A DNA stretch of 64,000 nucleotides from Silurus meridionalis (GCF_014805685.1 NC_060911.1:12968712-13032711); one strand, 5' to 3'; shown: positions 48,111 to 59,029, numbered from the stretch's first letter. Numbers and translations are program-made. Notes: generated from the sequence alone by a model not told the origin.

Positions 48111-48369
48111 AATCGACACTCCTACTGGAGGTGTGTGGAATTGCAAATGAGTGATTGAGGTGGAATATAACTATTTCAAAATCCAATTAAAAAAACCTGC
48201 GTTAACAGCTGACGTTATGGAGGTGTTTTGATTTCTGATATTAACTGCAACACGACTTTTTGCTTAATTAACTTGGTTCATGTGAAAAGATTCTAAATGC
48301 CTAAAACGTTTTTTTTTTTACTATTAAAAAAAAAAAAATAATAAAAAAAAAAAAAAAAAAAAGAAATTC

Positions 48370-48740
48370 ACGCAAATAAGGTCACGTGTGTTGTGGCGAG
48401 TTCGAGTCTGGAGTTTCTTCATTTATTCCTCTCTAAATGTTCTGCTTGCTGTTGAACTGATGCTGAACCTGTAGGTTGGTGATCAGTAGATAGACCAAGC
48501 CCCAATAAAAACAAGTTTAAAATGCAGCGCGTGCTCGACCCTGATTGGTCACTGTCTGCGTGTTAACGTTTTTATCCGAAATGACTGATTTCACAAAAAC
48601 GCAGTGGAGTAAAAAGATTTAACTTTGAAATGTTGAAAGTTCAAGTAAAAATCTCCCCAAATGGAAACACTTCATTAAAATTGCAGGTACGTGAAAAAGC
48701 TACTTGAGTACAGTAATGAATATCATTTACTTTCTCACTG
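48370..48740. mobile_element. Dispersed element, inverted copy of 33275-33720
   Basis: Shares GCGTGCTCGACCCTGATTGG and GAGTTTCTTCATTTATTCCT with the 33.5-kb element in opposite orientation. Partner in copy B: 58680-58970. Confidence 0.6.
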
Positions 48741-48863
48741 AACAGTGAACTCTAAATGATAAACAGTTTGAGCAGCAGCAGGCAGTGGAAGCCTTGGACC
48801 ATCTCTACTGATTTCCTCCATAATTTAGTCCAGACATGGACATTTTTAATGAGGAACCCTCAC

Positions 48864-48908
48864 CTGTGAGCGACCATGACAGTCTGGTCTGCTGCCTTCT
48901 GCTTCCAT
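48864..48908 (-). CDS. prdm9: prdm9-like exon 1 coding part (start codon)
   Basis: The exon begins at 48913 after TTTACAG. The ATG at 48908 opens 15 codons, MEAEGSRPDCHGRSQ, ending at a GTGAGG donor after 48864 in phase 0, which joins exon 2 in frame. This start makes the protein begin without a KRAB domain. A further upstream coding exon remains possible if the start lies elsewhere, but I see no KRAB-like sequence upstream within the copy. Confidence 0.75.
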
Positions 48909-49509
48909 TATACCTGTAAATAAAAAAATGTAATCAAAAATGAAAAAGCAACACGTAGCATTTTTTACATCATTTAACTCACAATCTTGTGCTTGATACT
49001 CAAGAACGTTGAAATCATTTTGTATAAAATTGCATCAAATCATTTCTTTCTCATACACAGTACAGACGTGTAGAAGTGAGGTGATCTATAATCACACTAT
49101 CAGTCATCACATGGTCAGGATGAGCTCCTTGTAATATCGTGATCTTGTCAAGGTTTCCTCCTCGGAGCGCTGTTCCCCTTCTCTTTCTCTATCTATCAAG
49201 TAAAGCATGCTCGTGAGGTAGCGGATCCTTTCTTTTTCCCCGATCTGCTTGATTGGGTTGTCGATGAAGATGGTTTCCTTTTGACTGTGGTTCCTCTCAA
49301 GGTTTCATAGGGTTCTCAATATTCAACATGAGGCTTCCTCATGAGAAATATAAATACACTCCCTGTCTACATGAACATAACTGAAGTAAAGTGGGTCTCC
49401 AACTTTAAATTCCTGGGATTCCATATCTCAGGATCAGGATCTGTACTGGCACCTGAACACTTCAGCTCTGGTTATTCAACAGCACCTGCACTTCTTAAGG
49501 AGTCTTAAG

Positions 49510-49585
49510 AAAGTCTGTCTGTCTCCAGGGATCGCTCTATCTATCTGAGTCTGTCTGTCTATCTATCTATCTGACTGTCTGTCTA

Positions 49586-49624
<39 letters not shown>

Positions 49625-49628
49625 CTGA

Positions 49629-49659
<31 letters not shown>

Positions 49660-49682
49660 CACCCACATATATAGCTTTCTGA

Positions 49683-49736
<54 letters not shown>

Positions 49737-49738
49737 AA
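49510..49738. repeat. (TCTG/TCTA)n microsatellite
   Basis: Mixed tetranucleotide runs ending in about 13 TCTA units. In copy B the corresponding place holds a (CCAT)n run at 60779-60812. Confidence 0.95.
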
Positions 49739-49849
49739 AACACTAAACCTGTATAAAGCTGAATCTTCACTACACCGACTGTTTAATACACCGAAGCGCG
49801 CGCTCGCCATTATTTTCACCTTTCACCTACTTTACTTGCTGTAGGAGCT

Positions 49850-49895
49850 TTAAACCGTGGCCACGCCCACTAGCGCGCTTTAAACATCAAAGAAA
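49850..49895 (-). promoter_or_regulatory. Candidate prdm9-like promoter element (GC box, palindrome)
   Basis: Minus strand reads GCGCGCTAGTGGGCGTGGCC followed by ACGG. It combines a GC/KLF box (GGGCGTGG) with the palindrome CGTGGCCACG. It is preserved in copy B near 60868-60900. It lies about 950 bp upstream of the start codon. The role is inferred from base composition and conservation. Confidence 0.4.
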
Positions 49896-50199
49896 AAAAA
49901 ACGTTAAAACTTTACATTGAAGTCTAAATAAAGCAAAATATTTTTAAACTAAGCCTTTGATGTTTAAGGGACAGAAGCGACTCTCTGTCCCGAGAGAAAT
50001 GAATCTACTTGTTTGAATGCGGCTGTGTTTCTATATGAATGACATCATTGTTATTCTTGTTAAACAGATGAACCGACCCGCGCTGCATATTCATTATTGT
50101 GATAGAACTTAAATATCCATACAGTTCAGTCCATACGCCATTTTGCCCACTTTCTCCACTGGGATGTAGATGGAGCTCTTCTGCTTTTCCTGAACTCAC

Positions 50200-50310
50200 C
50201 TTTCTCTAAAGCAGGACCAGACCAGTTCCTAAAACACAGCTGGAACAAGGAATCGATATTTTTCTTAAACTGGATTAGATTAAAACCAGATTAGAAATAT
50301 CCCTTGAGGA
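50200..50310 (-). other. Candidate 5' non-coding exon, prdm9-like copy A
   Basis: A strong donor (AGAGAAAG then GTGAGTTCAGG) follows 50200 on the minus strand and is unchanged in copy B at 61220. The 5' boundary is unknown. The downstream open frame (64 codons) is identical in both copies but lies after the donor and is not considered coding. Confidence 0.35.
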
Positions 50311-50900
50311 GCTCAGGGATTTCTATTACACATCAGTAGATGGATCTGAAGCTCCTGTTGGAAAATTGCAGCGCCTCGACTTGTTCTTCGTCTGTGATGG
50401 CGGTGTGCCTATTCCAGCGCTACCTGCAGGACTGGAGGGTGGTTTTGATGGGACCTCATATAGTTAAGACTACAACAGAGAGGTTTCTCCCATCTCCTAC
50501 AAAGCTCCATAGTAACAGAACATTCCAGATAGTGTTCTGAAGTAGATCTGTAGGGATCATAGGTGTTTTACCATAATTTTGAGGAAATGTGATGTTATAT
50601 TTGGATGCTGTCGTCCTGCCACTCTCATGTGTTCATGCAGGTTTGTTGATGGTGGTCTATTGTCCCAGAGATCCCTCATGTGTGTTGCCAGAAGGCCTAC
50701 AGATGTCACCATTCCCTTTCCATTGTTGAGGAACATGAACTTGTCCATCAGCTTGTTCACTGTCTGTAGTCTTCACTTTCATTTAAATGAAGACTCCATT
50801 GTGTGAACCTTTTGTGTTACCCATTTCTATTGCGTTTATATTCTTTCTGTTGATTACTATGTGCATTTGCATATGTAAATATATCTGCATTATATGTATA
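50311..50900. other. Flanking sequence shared with copy B; no gene recognised
   Basis: Carries open frames on both strands (plus 50340-50540; minus 50557-50760, reading MNKLMDKFMFLNNGKGMVTS and on) that are identical or nearly so at 63442-63862. High identity follows from recent duplication, so conservation does not prove coding. No domain recognised. Confidence 0.4.
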
Positions 50901-51064
50901 TATTTTAATATATGTTTAATCTTAGTGTATACGTTTGTGTAACATTTGTAGATTTGGAATTGAATTGTGTTAGTGCAGGTTGTGTAATAAATTAGATTCT
51001 GTACTTTTTGTAGATTAGGTTTTTAATTTAGAACTATGGATCTTGCTTGTGGTTTAAATTGTGT

Positions 51065-51092
51065 TGTGTGTGTGTGTGTGTGTGTGTGTGTA
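51065..51092. repeat. (GT)n microsatellite
   Basis: GT run; another at 51373-51398. Confidence 0.9.
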
Positions 51093-51429
51093 TAATGTTT
51101 GATTTCACTGCATGCCGCTTTTCTGTTTAAAACTAAATGGTGCCTGGAAATTGTAAATTGGGATTAGTATCCGGGCGGTAAAGTCATTGTTGGTTTTTAT
51201 GTATTTTGTGTTTTTGTGTATCCATTTTGTGTATTTGTACATTTCATTCTTGTGTTTTTACCAGAATTGGACCATAAAGCATTGCACACTCAGCCATCGC
51301 CACATTGCTGATCAACTACTGAACTGTGAGAACACAAAAGCAGGATTTAACACACAATGCAACAGGTCGTAGTGTGTGTGTGTGTGTGTGTGTGTGTGCA
51401 CGTTTGCTTGTGTTCAAGTGACCCACAGC

Positions 51430-51556
51430 TCTATTATTTAACTAAACAGTAACAGTTTGAGGATGGGACTATGTGAATCTCACACACACACACACACTTA
51501 TTTATTTATTTATTTAACTAAACAGTAATAGTTTGAGGATGGGACTATGTGAATCT

Positions 51557-51597
<41 letters not shown>

Positions 51598-51658
51598 ATT
51601 TATTTATTTAACTAAACAGTAATAGTTTGAGGATGGGACTATGTGAATCTCACACACA

Positions 51659-51701
<43 letters not shown>

Positions 51702-51755
51702 ATTTATTTATTTATTTAACTAAACAGTAATAGTTTGAGGAGGATACTATATGAA
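51430..51755. repeat. Compound tandem repeat, about 100-bp unit, four copies
   Basis: Each unit has (TTTA)n, then AACTAAACAGTAATAGTTTG and AGGATGGGACTATGTGAATC, then (CA)n. Units start near 51436, 51513, 51604 and 51714; the last ends differently (AGGATACTATATG). Confidence 0.9.
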
Positions 51756-52349
51756 ATGAGTAAGTGAACGCTGATAGACTGGAAAATGCTACAGCACAAA
51801 AACAATCCTGACCTGTTAATCAATCAGACTGCTAACCACAGTGTGTGTGCGGAAAGATTTTTTTGCTTGTGACAGTGAGGGTTAATAAAGTGTGTGTTTG
51901 TGAGTCTGTTGTTGAGCATCCTGGGCATTACCTTTATAAAAAGATCTAATTTTACCAAACATTTACCAAAAGTTAAACCTCAGCACGGCGCTCAAATGAA
52001 TATCTCTGACTAAAAAACCAAAAGTCCTAAAAGGACACTGGGAAACGCTGATCTTCAGCAGAAATTGTTGCTTGTCTTTCTGCATCAGTGGAACCCTGGA
52101 TTTGATTATTAATAAATAAAAAAACGTTATTGTGAGTTTTGACATGCGATTAATACAATTTCTATTGGAAAATATTTTACATGCGTTCATGTTACAGCAT
52201 CGAAGCTGTGCTGCATGGGTTCCTCTAATCCTGTTATAAAGCAGCTCGGTCACACACACATCCAGTTCTGTTTACTCTCCAAGGAGATGGTGGACATTAA
52301 AGAAAACCAAAATCCTGCTCATTCATGGTGCTGATAATTTCAGTTCGAA

Positions 52350-52359
52350 ATATATATAT

Positions 52360-52453
<94 letters not shown>

Positions 52454-52482
52454 ATATCCATCTATCTATATATATATCTCAA
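52350..52482. repeat. Inverted (GATA)n/(TATC)n microsatellite
   Basis: About ten GATA units (52360-52400) run head-on into about 13 TATC units (52402-52455), flanked by TA runs. The two halves are complementary and could fold into a long hairpin. Confidence 0.95.
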
Positions 52483-52999
52483 TAAATTATTATTGATGTT
52501 ATAACACGTGAGATGCTGGCGAAATAAAGTACAGCAGGAACAAGACTTTTGAAAGACTATTTTTCGGTATTATTCACACACTGAATTTCTTTGAAATATC
52601 CAACCTGTCTAAAGTTGAGCAAACAGGAAATATTTTTTTATTCAAATCAATTCAGAATGTTAAAAATTTTGAAAAACGTACACAATTTCTTCTCTTTTTT
52701 TTTGTTGTTAAATATGACGATTAATTCAACCTTTATATATGGAGTCAGATATTCGCCGATTTGCTCGAATTAGAATATAGCTGTGCATAAGTACTTCTTC
52801 TAATTAGATATTTTTTTATAATTAAACAATCAGAATCATTTTTAATGCCAAGTATCATCAGTTGCATGTACTGGTGTGCTGGTGCTAACAATATATGAAA
52901 AACTATTAAAACAAAAACCCTAAAAAATTATAAAATAATAAATAAATAAAGACATTACTATAGAGTTTGTGCAAATGTTTTAAGTTAGATAATATATAT

Positions 53000-53225
53000 T
53001 GGGAAATTGGGAGCTCAGTTGTTAAAGCTCTGAGTTACTAATCAGAAGGTTGATGGTTTAAGCCCTGGAATTGCCAAGCTGCCGCTGTTGGGCCCTTGCG
53101 TGAGGCCCTTAACTCGCTGTGCTTTAGAGATGCTGTATCCTGGTTGACCCCAGCTTCCTAACATCACAGGGATATGTGAATAAATAATTTCATTGTGTTG
53201 TAATATACATGTGATGAGTATAAAA
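53000..53225 (+). mobile_element. tRNA-derived SINE
   Basis: GGGAGCTCAGTTGTTAAAGC, GAAGGTTGATGGTTTAAGCC and CCCAGCTTCCTAACATCACA; same family as 11590-11800. Confidence 0.75.
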
Positions 53226-53644
53226 TCCATTTATATAATATCTCTTCAGCATATTGCTAGCATAGTAACATTAGCTAGTGCATAACTATTTTTCCTTTCT
53301 GCTTGGTTAAAGCTGACACAGGACAGGAACGTTGAGTTAAGCTGTCAATGGGTGGAACTAAATCATTGGGCGTGTTGGGAAGTGACGTCACTTACAGCCG
53401 ATGTCCAACAGGGGAAAAGCCAAATAATACCTGAGAATTTTTTTTTTTTAACAATAGCAAACCATCGCAACAACCCGCCCTCATTAGTTACTGTTGCTAT
53501 GTCCAACAAGCCATGCCACCATGACAAGAATGTCAATCGAGCTCTATGTGAAGGATCAATTGCTTCCTTATATTAATACAGTAATACCTCGGTACTCGTC
53601 TGTAATTCATTAACATTTACAACATATATGACATGACCTACAAC

Positions 53645-53760
53645 TGAGCAGGGGAGGATTAAGGGCCTTGCTCAAGGGCCCAGCACTGGCAGCTCGGTGT
53701 TGGTGGAATTTTAACCTGTGACCTTCTGATCCAAAGTACAATGCCTTAACTACCTCATTC
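53645..53760 (-). mobile_element. SINE piece (copy B)
   Basis: GGATTAAGGGCCTTGCTCAA and CTGTGACCTTCTGATCCAAA; better preserved than its copy A partner. Confidence 0.65.
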
Positions 53761-54184
53761 GAAACTTGTCACCAGTGCTAAAAGTGCCGAACAACTTTTT
53801 TTTTAAATAAGGGCAGGCGTATAAAGCGATCCTATAATCAGATACTGTATAGAAAATAACATTTATCTTCACTTTAAAGTGTAAAAACAAACAAAAAAAA
53901 ACACCTTATAAAATACAGCATTCTTTAGAGTTACCTTTTTTATTTATAATTATTTTCTATGTATTTTGAACATTTTAAACAACATTATTTTAACAATTGT
54001 TTAACGCCGTCTTGGTAGCATTTTTAAACCCTTTAGGACCCGTGCTTCAGGCTAAAATGCACAGAAAGCAGAATGTTTTGGAGACTAATCTGTTCACAAG
54101 CCAACATGAGACTCATCTGTTTTACAGCGAGTCTGAAGCGCTAAAAAGTTTCATCGCAAGTCGGTATTCAGTTCCTAAACCCAG

Positions 54185-54650
54185 CCATTATGGTTGCACA
54201 AGCCAGTGCGCTCTTAGCGCCGGTCCCAAGCCCGGATAATTGGGGAGCGTTGTGTTAGGAAGGGCATCCAGCATAAAACGTGCCAAATCAAATACGCGGA
54301 TCAGGAATCAGGAGAGATTATTATTGGGAGTGACGAGGATGGACAGCATTAGAAATGAGTTTATTCGAGGGACAGCGCATGTAGGACGTTTTGGGGACAA
54401 AGTAAGAGAGGCCCGACTGAGATTTTGGACATGTGCAGAGGAGGAACATGAGGTATATCGGTAGGAGAATGCTGAGGATGGAGCCACCAAGAAGAAGGAA
54501 AAGAGGAAGGCCAAGTAGCAGGATTATGGATGTGGTGAGGGAAGACATGCATTCAGTTGGTTTGAAAGAGGCAGATGTACAGGACAGGGGCGTATGGGGA
54601 CAGATGATGCGCTGTGGCGACCCCTAATGGGAGAAGCCAAAAGAAATTGT
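54185..54650 (+). pseudogene. Non-LTR retrotransposon 3' end (copy B)
   Basis: Encodes [20 protein letters not shown] and HVGRFGDKVREARLRFWTCA, plus the GTGGCGACCCCTAATGGGAG tail. It is the partner of 42000-42420. Confidence 0.8.
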
Positions 54651-54989
54651 TATATGGCCAAAATGATTAGCGTGACAAAAACCAGTTTGTTTCTTGAAGA
54701 AATAATTTTTCCATTAGGACACACACACACACTTTCCAGAAACATTCCCTCATGAACATTGGGTCAAGTTTGTATCAATGGAACTACTGCTGCTTCAGAA
54801 GGAACATGAAAAGAAGGTACCAGGGTGAGGGAACATGACCAGAGGGTACCATGGAGAACTGTCTGTAGCAAAACAGAATTTATAGCAATTACATCTGAAT
54901 CACTTTGTGGGATTGTTGGAAGATCTCGACAGACATTCCCACAAACAAAAAACTTAGGAACCCATTAAAGTCTGGAAGTCCTTTGGTGT

Positions 54990-55742
54990 TCACAAAACCA
55001 CAGTGACCGATGGCTCAACGTGAACACACTTGTGCATCTTAAGTGTGCTCGAATGCGGGAATCTTCGTCCACACTGTGAGCAGTGGTAGGGCTTCTCTCC
55101 GGTATGAATGCGTTGGTGTATTTGGAGGTGACTCGGGCGTCGAAAACTCTTCCCGTAAAACGGCTTCTCCCCAGCGTGAATGCGCAGGTGGATCTTCAGG
55201 TGGCTTTTGCGCCTAAAACTCTTCTTGCATTGTGAACATTGATAGGGCTTCGCTCCGGTGTGGATGCGCTGGTGCGTCTGGAGGTTGCTCCGTCGCTGAA
55301 AACTCTTCCCACACTGCGAGCAAGGGTACGGCTTCTCTCCTGTGTGAACGAGCTGGTGGATCTGTAGGGTTGTCTGAAAAGCGAAACGCTTGCCGCACTC
55401 TGAGCATTCGTATGGTTTTTTGATTACAGGAACGTGCTGGGGTTCTTTATCGCTCTGATCAGGAAAACCTTCCCCACATCATGACACATTATTCCGGTCT
55501 TCTGCACTGGTGTGTTTGGTTACTGCTAGAATGAGTAAAACTCTTGCTGCGATTGACATCTTCCTGTTCTTGTCCAGGGGTGATGGGGAGAATTCCAGAA
55601 AGGGTTTGGGGGCTACTCCTAGTAGGCATCATATCCTCAATACAGTGGCTTCTTCTGATGTGTTTCTGGAGATAAATTTGGGAAGTGTACAAAAGATGAC
55701 ACAATGAACAGGAGAAGACTTGCTCCAGGCCATCTTTCATTT
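54990..55742 (-). pseudogene. prdm9-like copy B finger exon, frameshifted and collapsed
   Basis: It begins like copy A (acceptor TTCCAG, then MKDGLEQVFSCSLCHLLYTS). An 8-bp deletion near 55503, relative to copy A's TGTCGTAA, shifts the frame, and translation stops after 83 residues. Beyond this, fingers 1-3 remain in the original frame. Finger 3 is then joined directly to the second half of finger 19 ([15 protein letters not shown], which has lost its C-x2-C) and finger 20. The loss of about 1.26 kb between related fingers points to unequal recombination or slippage. Confidence 0.9.
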
Positions 55743-55913
55743 CTGGAACATCAAAGAAAAAGTATTAGACACTTGTTCCTCATAATGGGACATGAACATG
55801 CACATAGGTATTTTTGTAAAACAATTTTAAATGGTTAAATAGACGAGAGGGTTTTAATAGCCACTGGTTGCCATTTCAGCAGTGATGATAAAATCTCAAA
55901 ATTTGCATATAAC

Positions 55914-56070
55914 CGTTTACGGAGGTCTTCATATTCCAAAGGCAGTTGAATTCAAGGCTGTGATCTCTTGGGTACTCCTCTCCGTACCACACCAAAAGCT
56001 CCTGTCCTGGTTTGATGGATTAGCAGCAACGGTAGTAAATCCCTTCTCGATACTGGAGCACCACTAGGTT
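55914..56070 (-). pseudogene. prdm9-like copy B SET exon 6 remnant
   Basis: Matches copy A 45001-45157 ([12 protein letters not shown] through [12 protein letters not shown]) but is cut at 56070, losing the acceptor and the NCAR part. Partners of exons 5 and 4 (45793-45860, 46283-46554) are absent: the sequence runs on to text matching copy A 45900 and then 46660. Confidence 0.9.
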
Positions 56071-56309
56071 GACCTAGTCACTAATGGAGCCTAGAGGCTC
56101 TTGGGAATTATTTCTCTCTGCACCTGCGTTTACCTGCTGCCTAGTCAAACAATTTAAGCATATGATTTGTATGCTAGTACACAAAGGCTAGGATACATGG
56201 CTTTAATTTCTTATCTGCTGTCATGAGATCCGTAAGACAAAGGAGACACTAAGTCGTGTTCTGCATATGAACTCTATTGTGTTTGGATTTTTAAACAATT
56301 TTTCTTAGC

Positions 56310-56965
56310 ACATTTCAGCTCTTCTTCTTGTGGCTGCTCCCATTAGGGGTCGCCACTGTGGATCATCCGTCTCCATACTACTCTGTCCTCTACATTTGCC
56401 TCTTTCTCTTTTCTCCTTCCTGGTGGCTCCATCCTCAGCATTCTTCTACCGATATGTGCCATGTCCCTCCTCTGCACATGTCCAAACCATCTTAATCTCA
56501 CCTCCCTCACCTTGTCTCCAAAACATCCTACATGCGCTGTCCCTCTAATAAACTCGTTTCTAATCCTGTCCATCCTCATCACTTTCAATAAAAACCTCTA
56601 CATCTTCAGCTCTGCTACCTTCAGCTCCACCTCCTGTCTTTTACTCAATGCCACTGTCTCTAATCTACACAACATCTCAGGTCTCACCACAGTCCTATAA
56701 ACTTTCCATTTCACTCTCACAGATACTCTTCTATCACAAATCACTCCTGCTATCACTCTTCTCCACCCACTCCACCCTGCCTGCACTCTTTTCTTTACTT
56801 CTCTATCACACTCTCCATTACTCTGCACTGTTGACACCAGGTACCTGAACTCCTCCACCTTCTCCAACGCTTCTCCCTGCAACCGCACCCCTCCACTGCC
56901 CTCCCTCTCATTCACACACATGTACTCTGTCTTACTCCTACTGACTTTCATTCTCTCATTTTAGC
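56310..56965 (-). pseudogene. Non-LTR retrotransposon 3' part (copy B intron)
   Basis: Minus strand encodes KTEYMCVNEREGSGGVRLQG, VEEFRYLVSTVQSNGECDRE, GWRRVIAGVICDRRVSVRVK and then, in another frame, [20 protein letters not shown] and [20 protein letters not shown]. This is a longer version of 46700-47070 and shows that the copy A fragment is a deletion derivative. Confidence 0.85.
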
Positions 56966-57012
56966 TCATTTTCTAGTAAATATGTATAATTATTAAAATA
57001 TAAATGCCTTAC

Positions 57013-57099
57013 CGAGATATTCATCATCATTCTCATGATCGTCTTTGATATGTTGCTGTTCCACTGGGATGTCGTGACCCAAAGCTGATGTTCCTTGAC
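57013..57099 (-). pseudogene. prdm9-like copy B exon 3
   Basis: 87-bp partner of 47122-47208 with intact splice sites and open frame. It belongs to a non-functional copy because the SET exons it should join are missing. Confidence 0.85.
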
Positions 57100-57227
57100 C
57101 TAAAATCCCAAAGTTAAAATCATCCCCAATGCAAAAAGAAAGGCAGGAAAATGTACTGCATTGAGTCGATAATGAAGTTAGACTTCAAAGTTTCATTCAT
57201 CACATCTCCTGTGTTCTGTGGTCTTAC

Positions 57228-57351
57228 CAAAGTAACCTTCATCTTCGGATTCTTCCACTTTTACAATCCGCAGTAATGCCTCGTTCTGATCTTCCACAGC
57301 GTCCTCCAGAGGGTCCGATGTCCCTACGTTCGAATCTGTACAAGTTTCCGT
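57228..57351 (-). pseudogene. prdm9-like copy B exon 2
   Basis: 124-bp partner of 47337-47460 with intact sites and frame, and few base changes. Confidence 0.85.
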
Positions 57352-57574
57352 CTGCACGTTTTTGCAAAACTATTGGCCAAAAGAACAATTTATTCTTTAG
57401 TAGAAAAGAAACTCTTTTTGTATTCCCGTTTTATAAACGTTCAGCAGCTCATTATCGAGAGACTCCTTTATAAATTCCTTTGGTCAGTCTAACCAGCTCT
57501 TTTAAAACCAGCTACACACCATGGGCATTAAACAAACTGCATCTAAAGAAAGAGATTTTGATGGGTTTAATAGA

Positions 57575-57743
57575 GACTAGGGGTGGAACAGTACACACAA
57601 TTCACAGTTTGGTACTCAATTTTTAAGTCAATTTCGGTATATTTTACCGAAATTATTAACATTTGTGAACAACATTTTGAAAACAATTTTAAATAAAACG
57701 ATGGCTTGGTTAAAAAATATATTTGTGTGTGTGTGTATGTGTG

Positions 57744-57809
<66 letters not shown>

Positions 57810-58600
57810 GAGGAAAATAAGTATTTGAACACCCAGCTATTTAGCAAGTTCTCCCACTTAGAAATCATGCAGGGGTCTGAAATTGTCATCGTAGGTGCAT
57901 GTCCACTGTGAGAGACATAATCTAAAAAAAAAAAAATCCAGAAATCACAATATATGATTTTTTAACTATTTATTTGTATGTCTCTCTAAGTGGGAGAACT
58001 TGCAAAATAGCAGGGTGTTCAAATACTTATTTTCCTTACTGTGTATGTATATATATATACTGTATGTGTATATATATATACTGTATATGTATATATATAA
58101 ATAATGTGTGTGTATGTATGTGAAATAAAATAAATCAAATTAAACCAAAACACATTATACTGATTTAATGATTTAATAAACTGATCAAATAAAATTAAAT
58201 AAATGGACAAATTAAATTAAAAATCATTTACTTTTGGTAGACTCCAACTGAGTAATACAGATGCGCGTTTTACATAATTGAACAATATTAAATTTTCTAT
58301 TTAATCTAAATATCCTGTGTTTTTGAAATGCCTACATTGTGTTGTTTATCCATTCCATTTATTTATTCATAAATGAATTTATTCCTTCTATCCTTCATTC
58401 ATTTATTCCCTCGATATGCAAATTTCTCCTTTGCATAAAACGTTAAAGAATCCACATGGATTGTCGTAAAAACGTTGGCGATGACTGGAAGCGATTTCTT
58501 TTCCACCAGTTAATATGTTGATACTTGGATTTGAACAATGTACTAAAACAAGGATTGCATTCGGTTGCATTCAAAATGTTACACCCCTAATCGACACCCC
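57575..58600. mobile_element. hAT-like relic (copy B) with nested repeats
   Basis: Left end GGGGTGGAACAGTACACACA, right end AATGTTACACCCCTAATCGA (inverted). Interrupted by (TG)n(TA)n(CA)n at 57724-57807 and by the MITE at 57806-58041. Confidence 0.6.
57806..58041. mobile_element. Tc1-type MITE
   Basis: Long inverted ends: CAGTGAGGAAAATAAGTATT, with GTTCTCCCACTTAGA further in, mirrored at 57985-58041. It is absent from copy A, so it inserted after duplication or was lost from A. Its termini resemble those of the Tc1 element ending at 60156. Confidence 0.9.
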
Positions 58601-58679
58601 TACTGGAGGTGTGTGGAATTGCAAATGAGTGATTGAGGTGGAATATAACTATTTCAAAATCCAATTAAAAAAACCTGCG

Positions 58680-58970
58680 TTAACACATTGTGGCGAGTTT
58701 GAGTCTGGAGTTTCTTCGTTTATTCCTATCTAAATGTTCTTCTGTTGAACTGATGCTGAACTGTATGTTGGTGATCAGTAGATACACCAAGCGCCAATCA
58801 AAACATGTTCAAAACGCAGCGCGTGCTCGACCCTGATTGGTCACCTGCTGTGTGCTTACGTTTTTATCAGGAACGACTGATTTCGACAAAAATTCAGTTG
58901 AGTAAAAAGATATTTGATTAAAATTGCAGGTATGTGAAAAAGCTATTTAAGTACAGTAAAAAATTACATT
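58680..58970. mobile_element. Dispersed element (copy B partner of 48370-48740)
   Basis: Shares GCGTGCTCGACCCTGATTGG and AAATTGCAGGTATGTGAAAA-type text. Confidence 0.6.
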
Positions 58971-59029
58971 TACTTTCTTACTGCACTGAACAGTGGACCA
59001 TCTTTACTGATTTCCTCCATAATTTAGTC

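Larger units (their letters stand above)
42753..48908 (-). other. prdm9: prdm9-like gene, intact copy A
   Basis: Seven coding exons join without a frame break into a protein of about 940 residues: acidic N-terminus, zinc knuckle, PR/SET domain, isolated finger, 20 fingers. PRDM9 binds DNA with its finger array and trimethylates histone H3 K4 and K36, marking meiotic recombination sites in many vertebrates. Fish also have a KRAB/SSXRD-less form (often called PRDM9 beta). The missing KRAB/SSXRD here fits that form, while retained SET tyrosines suggest activity. Whether it directs recombination cannot be told from sequence. Confidence 0.9.
41040..50900. repeat. Segmental duplication copy A
   Basis: Collinear with 53335 to the window end. 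Landmarks in order: GAGCTGTCAATGGGTGGGAC (41042 / 53338), the SINE piece, the LINE 3' end (42000 / 54185), the finger exon, the SET remnant, two upstream exons (47122-47460 / 57013-57351), the first coding exon (48864 / 59219) and the 49870-50310 flank (60890-61330). The 3' flank near 50310-50830 reappears at 63421-63920. Confidence 0.93.

Noticed and set aside
45001..48908. KRAB or SSXRD domain upstream of the prdm9-like SET exons
   Set aside because: Minus-strand reading of 47.1-50.3 kb showed no KRAB- or SSXRD-like sequence.
50005..50199. 64-codon minus-strand frame, identical in both duplicated copies
   Set aside because: It starts at a splice donor and its identity is explained by the recent duplication; no family match recognised.
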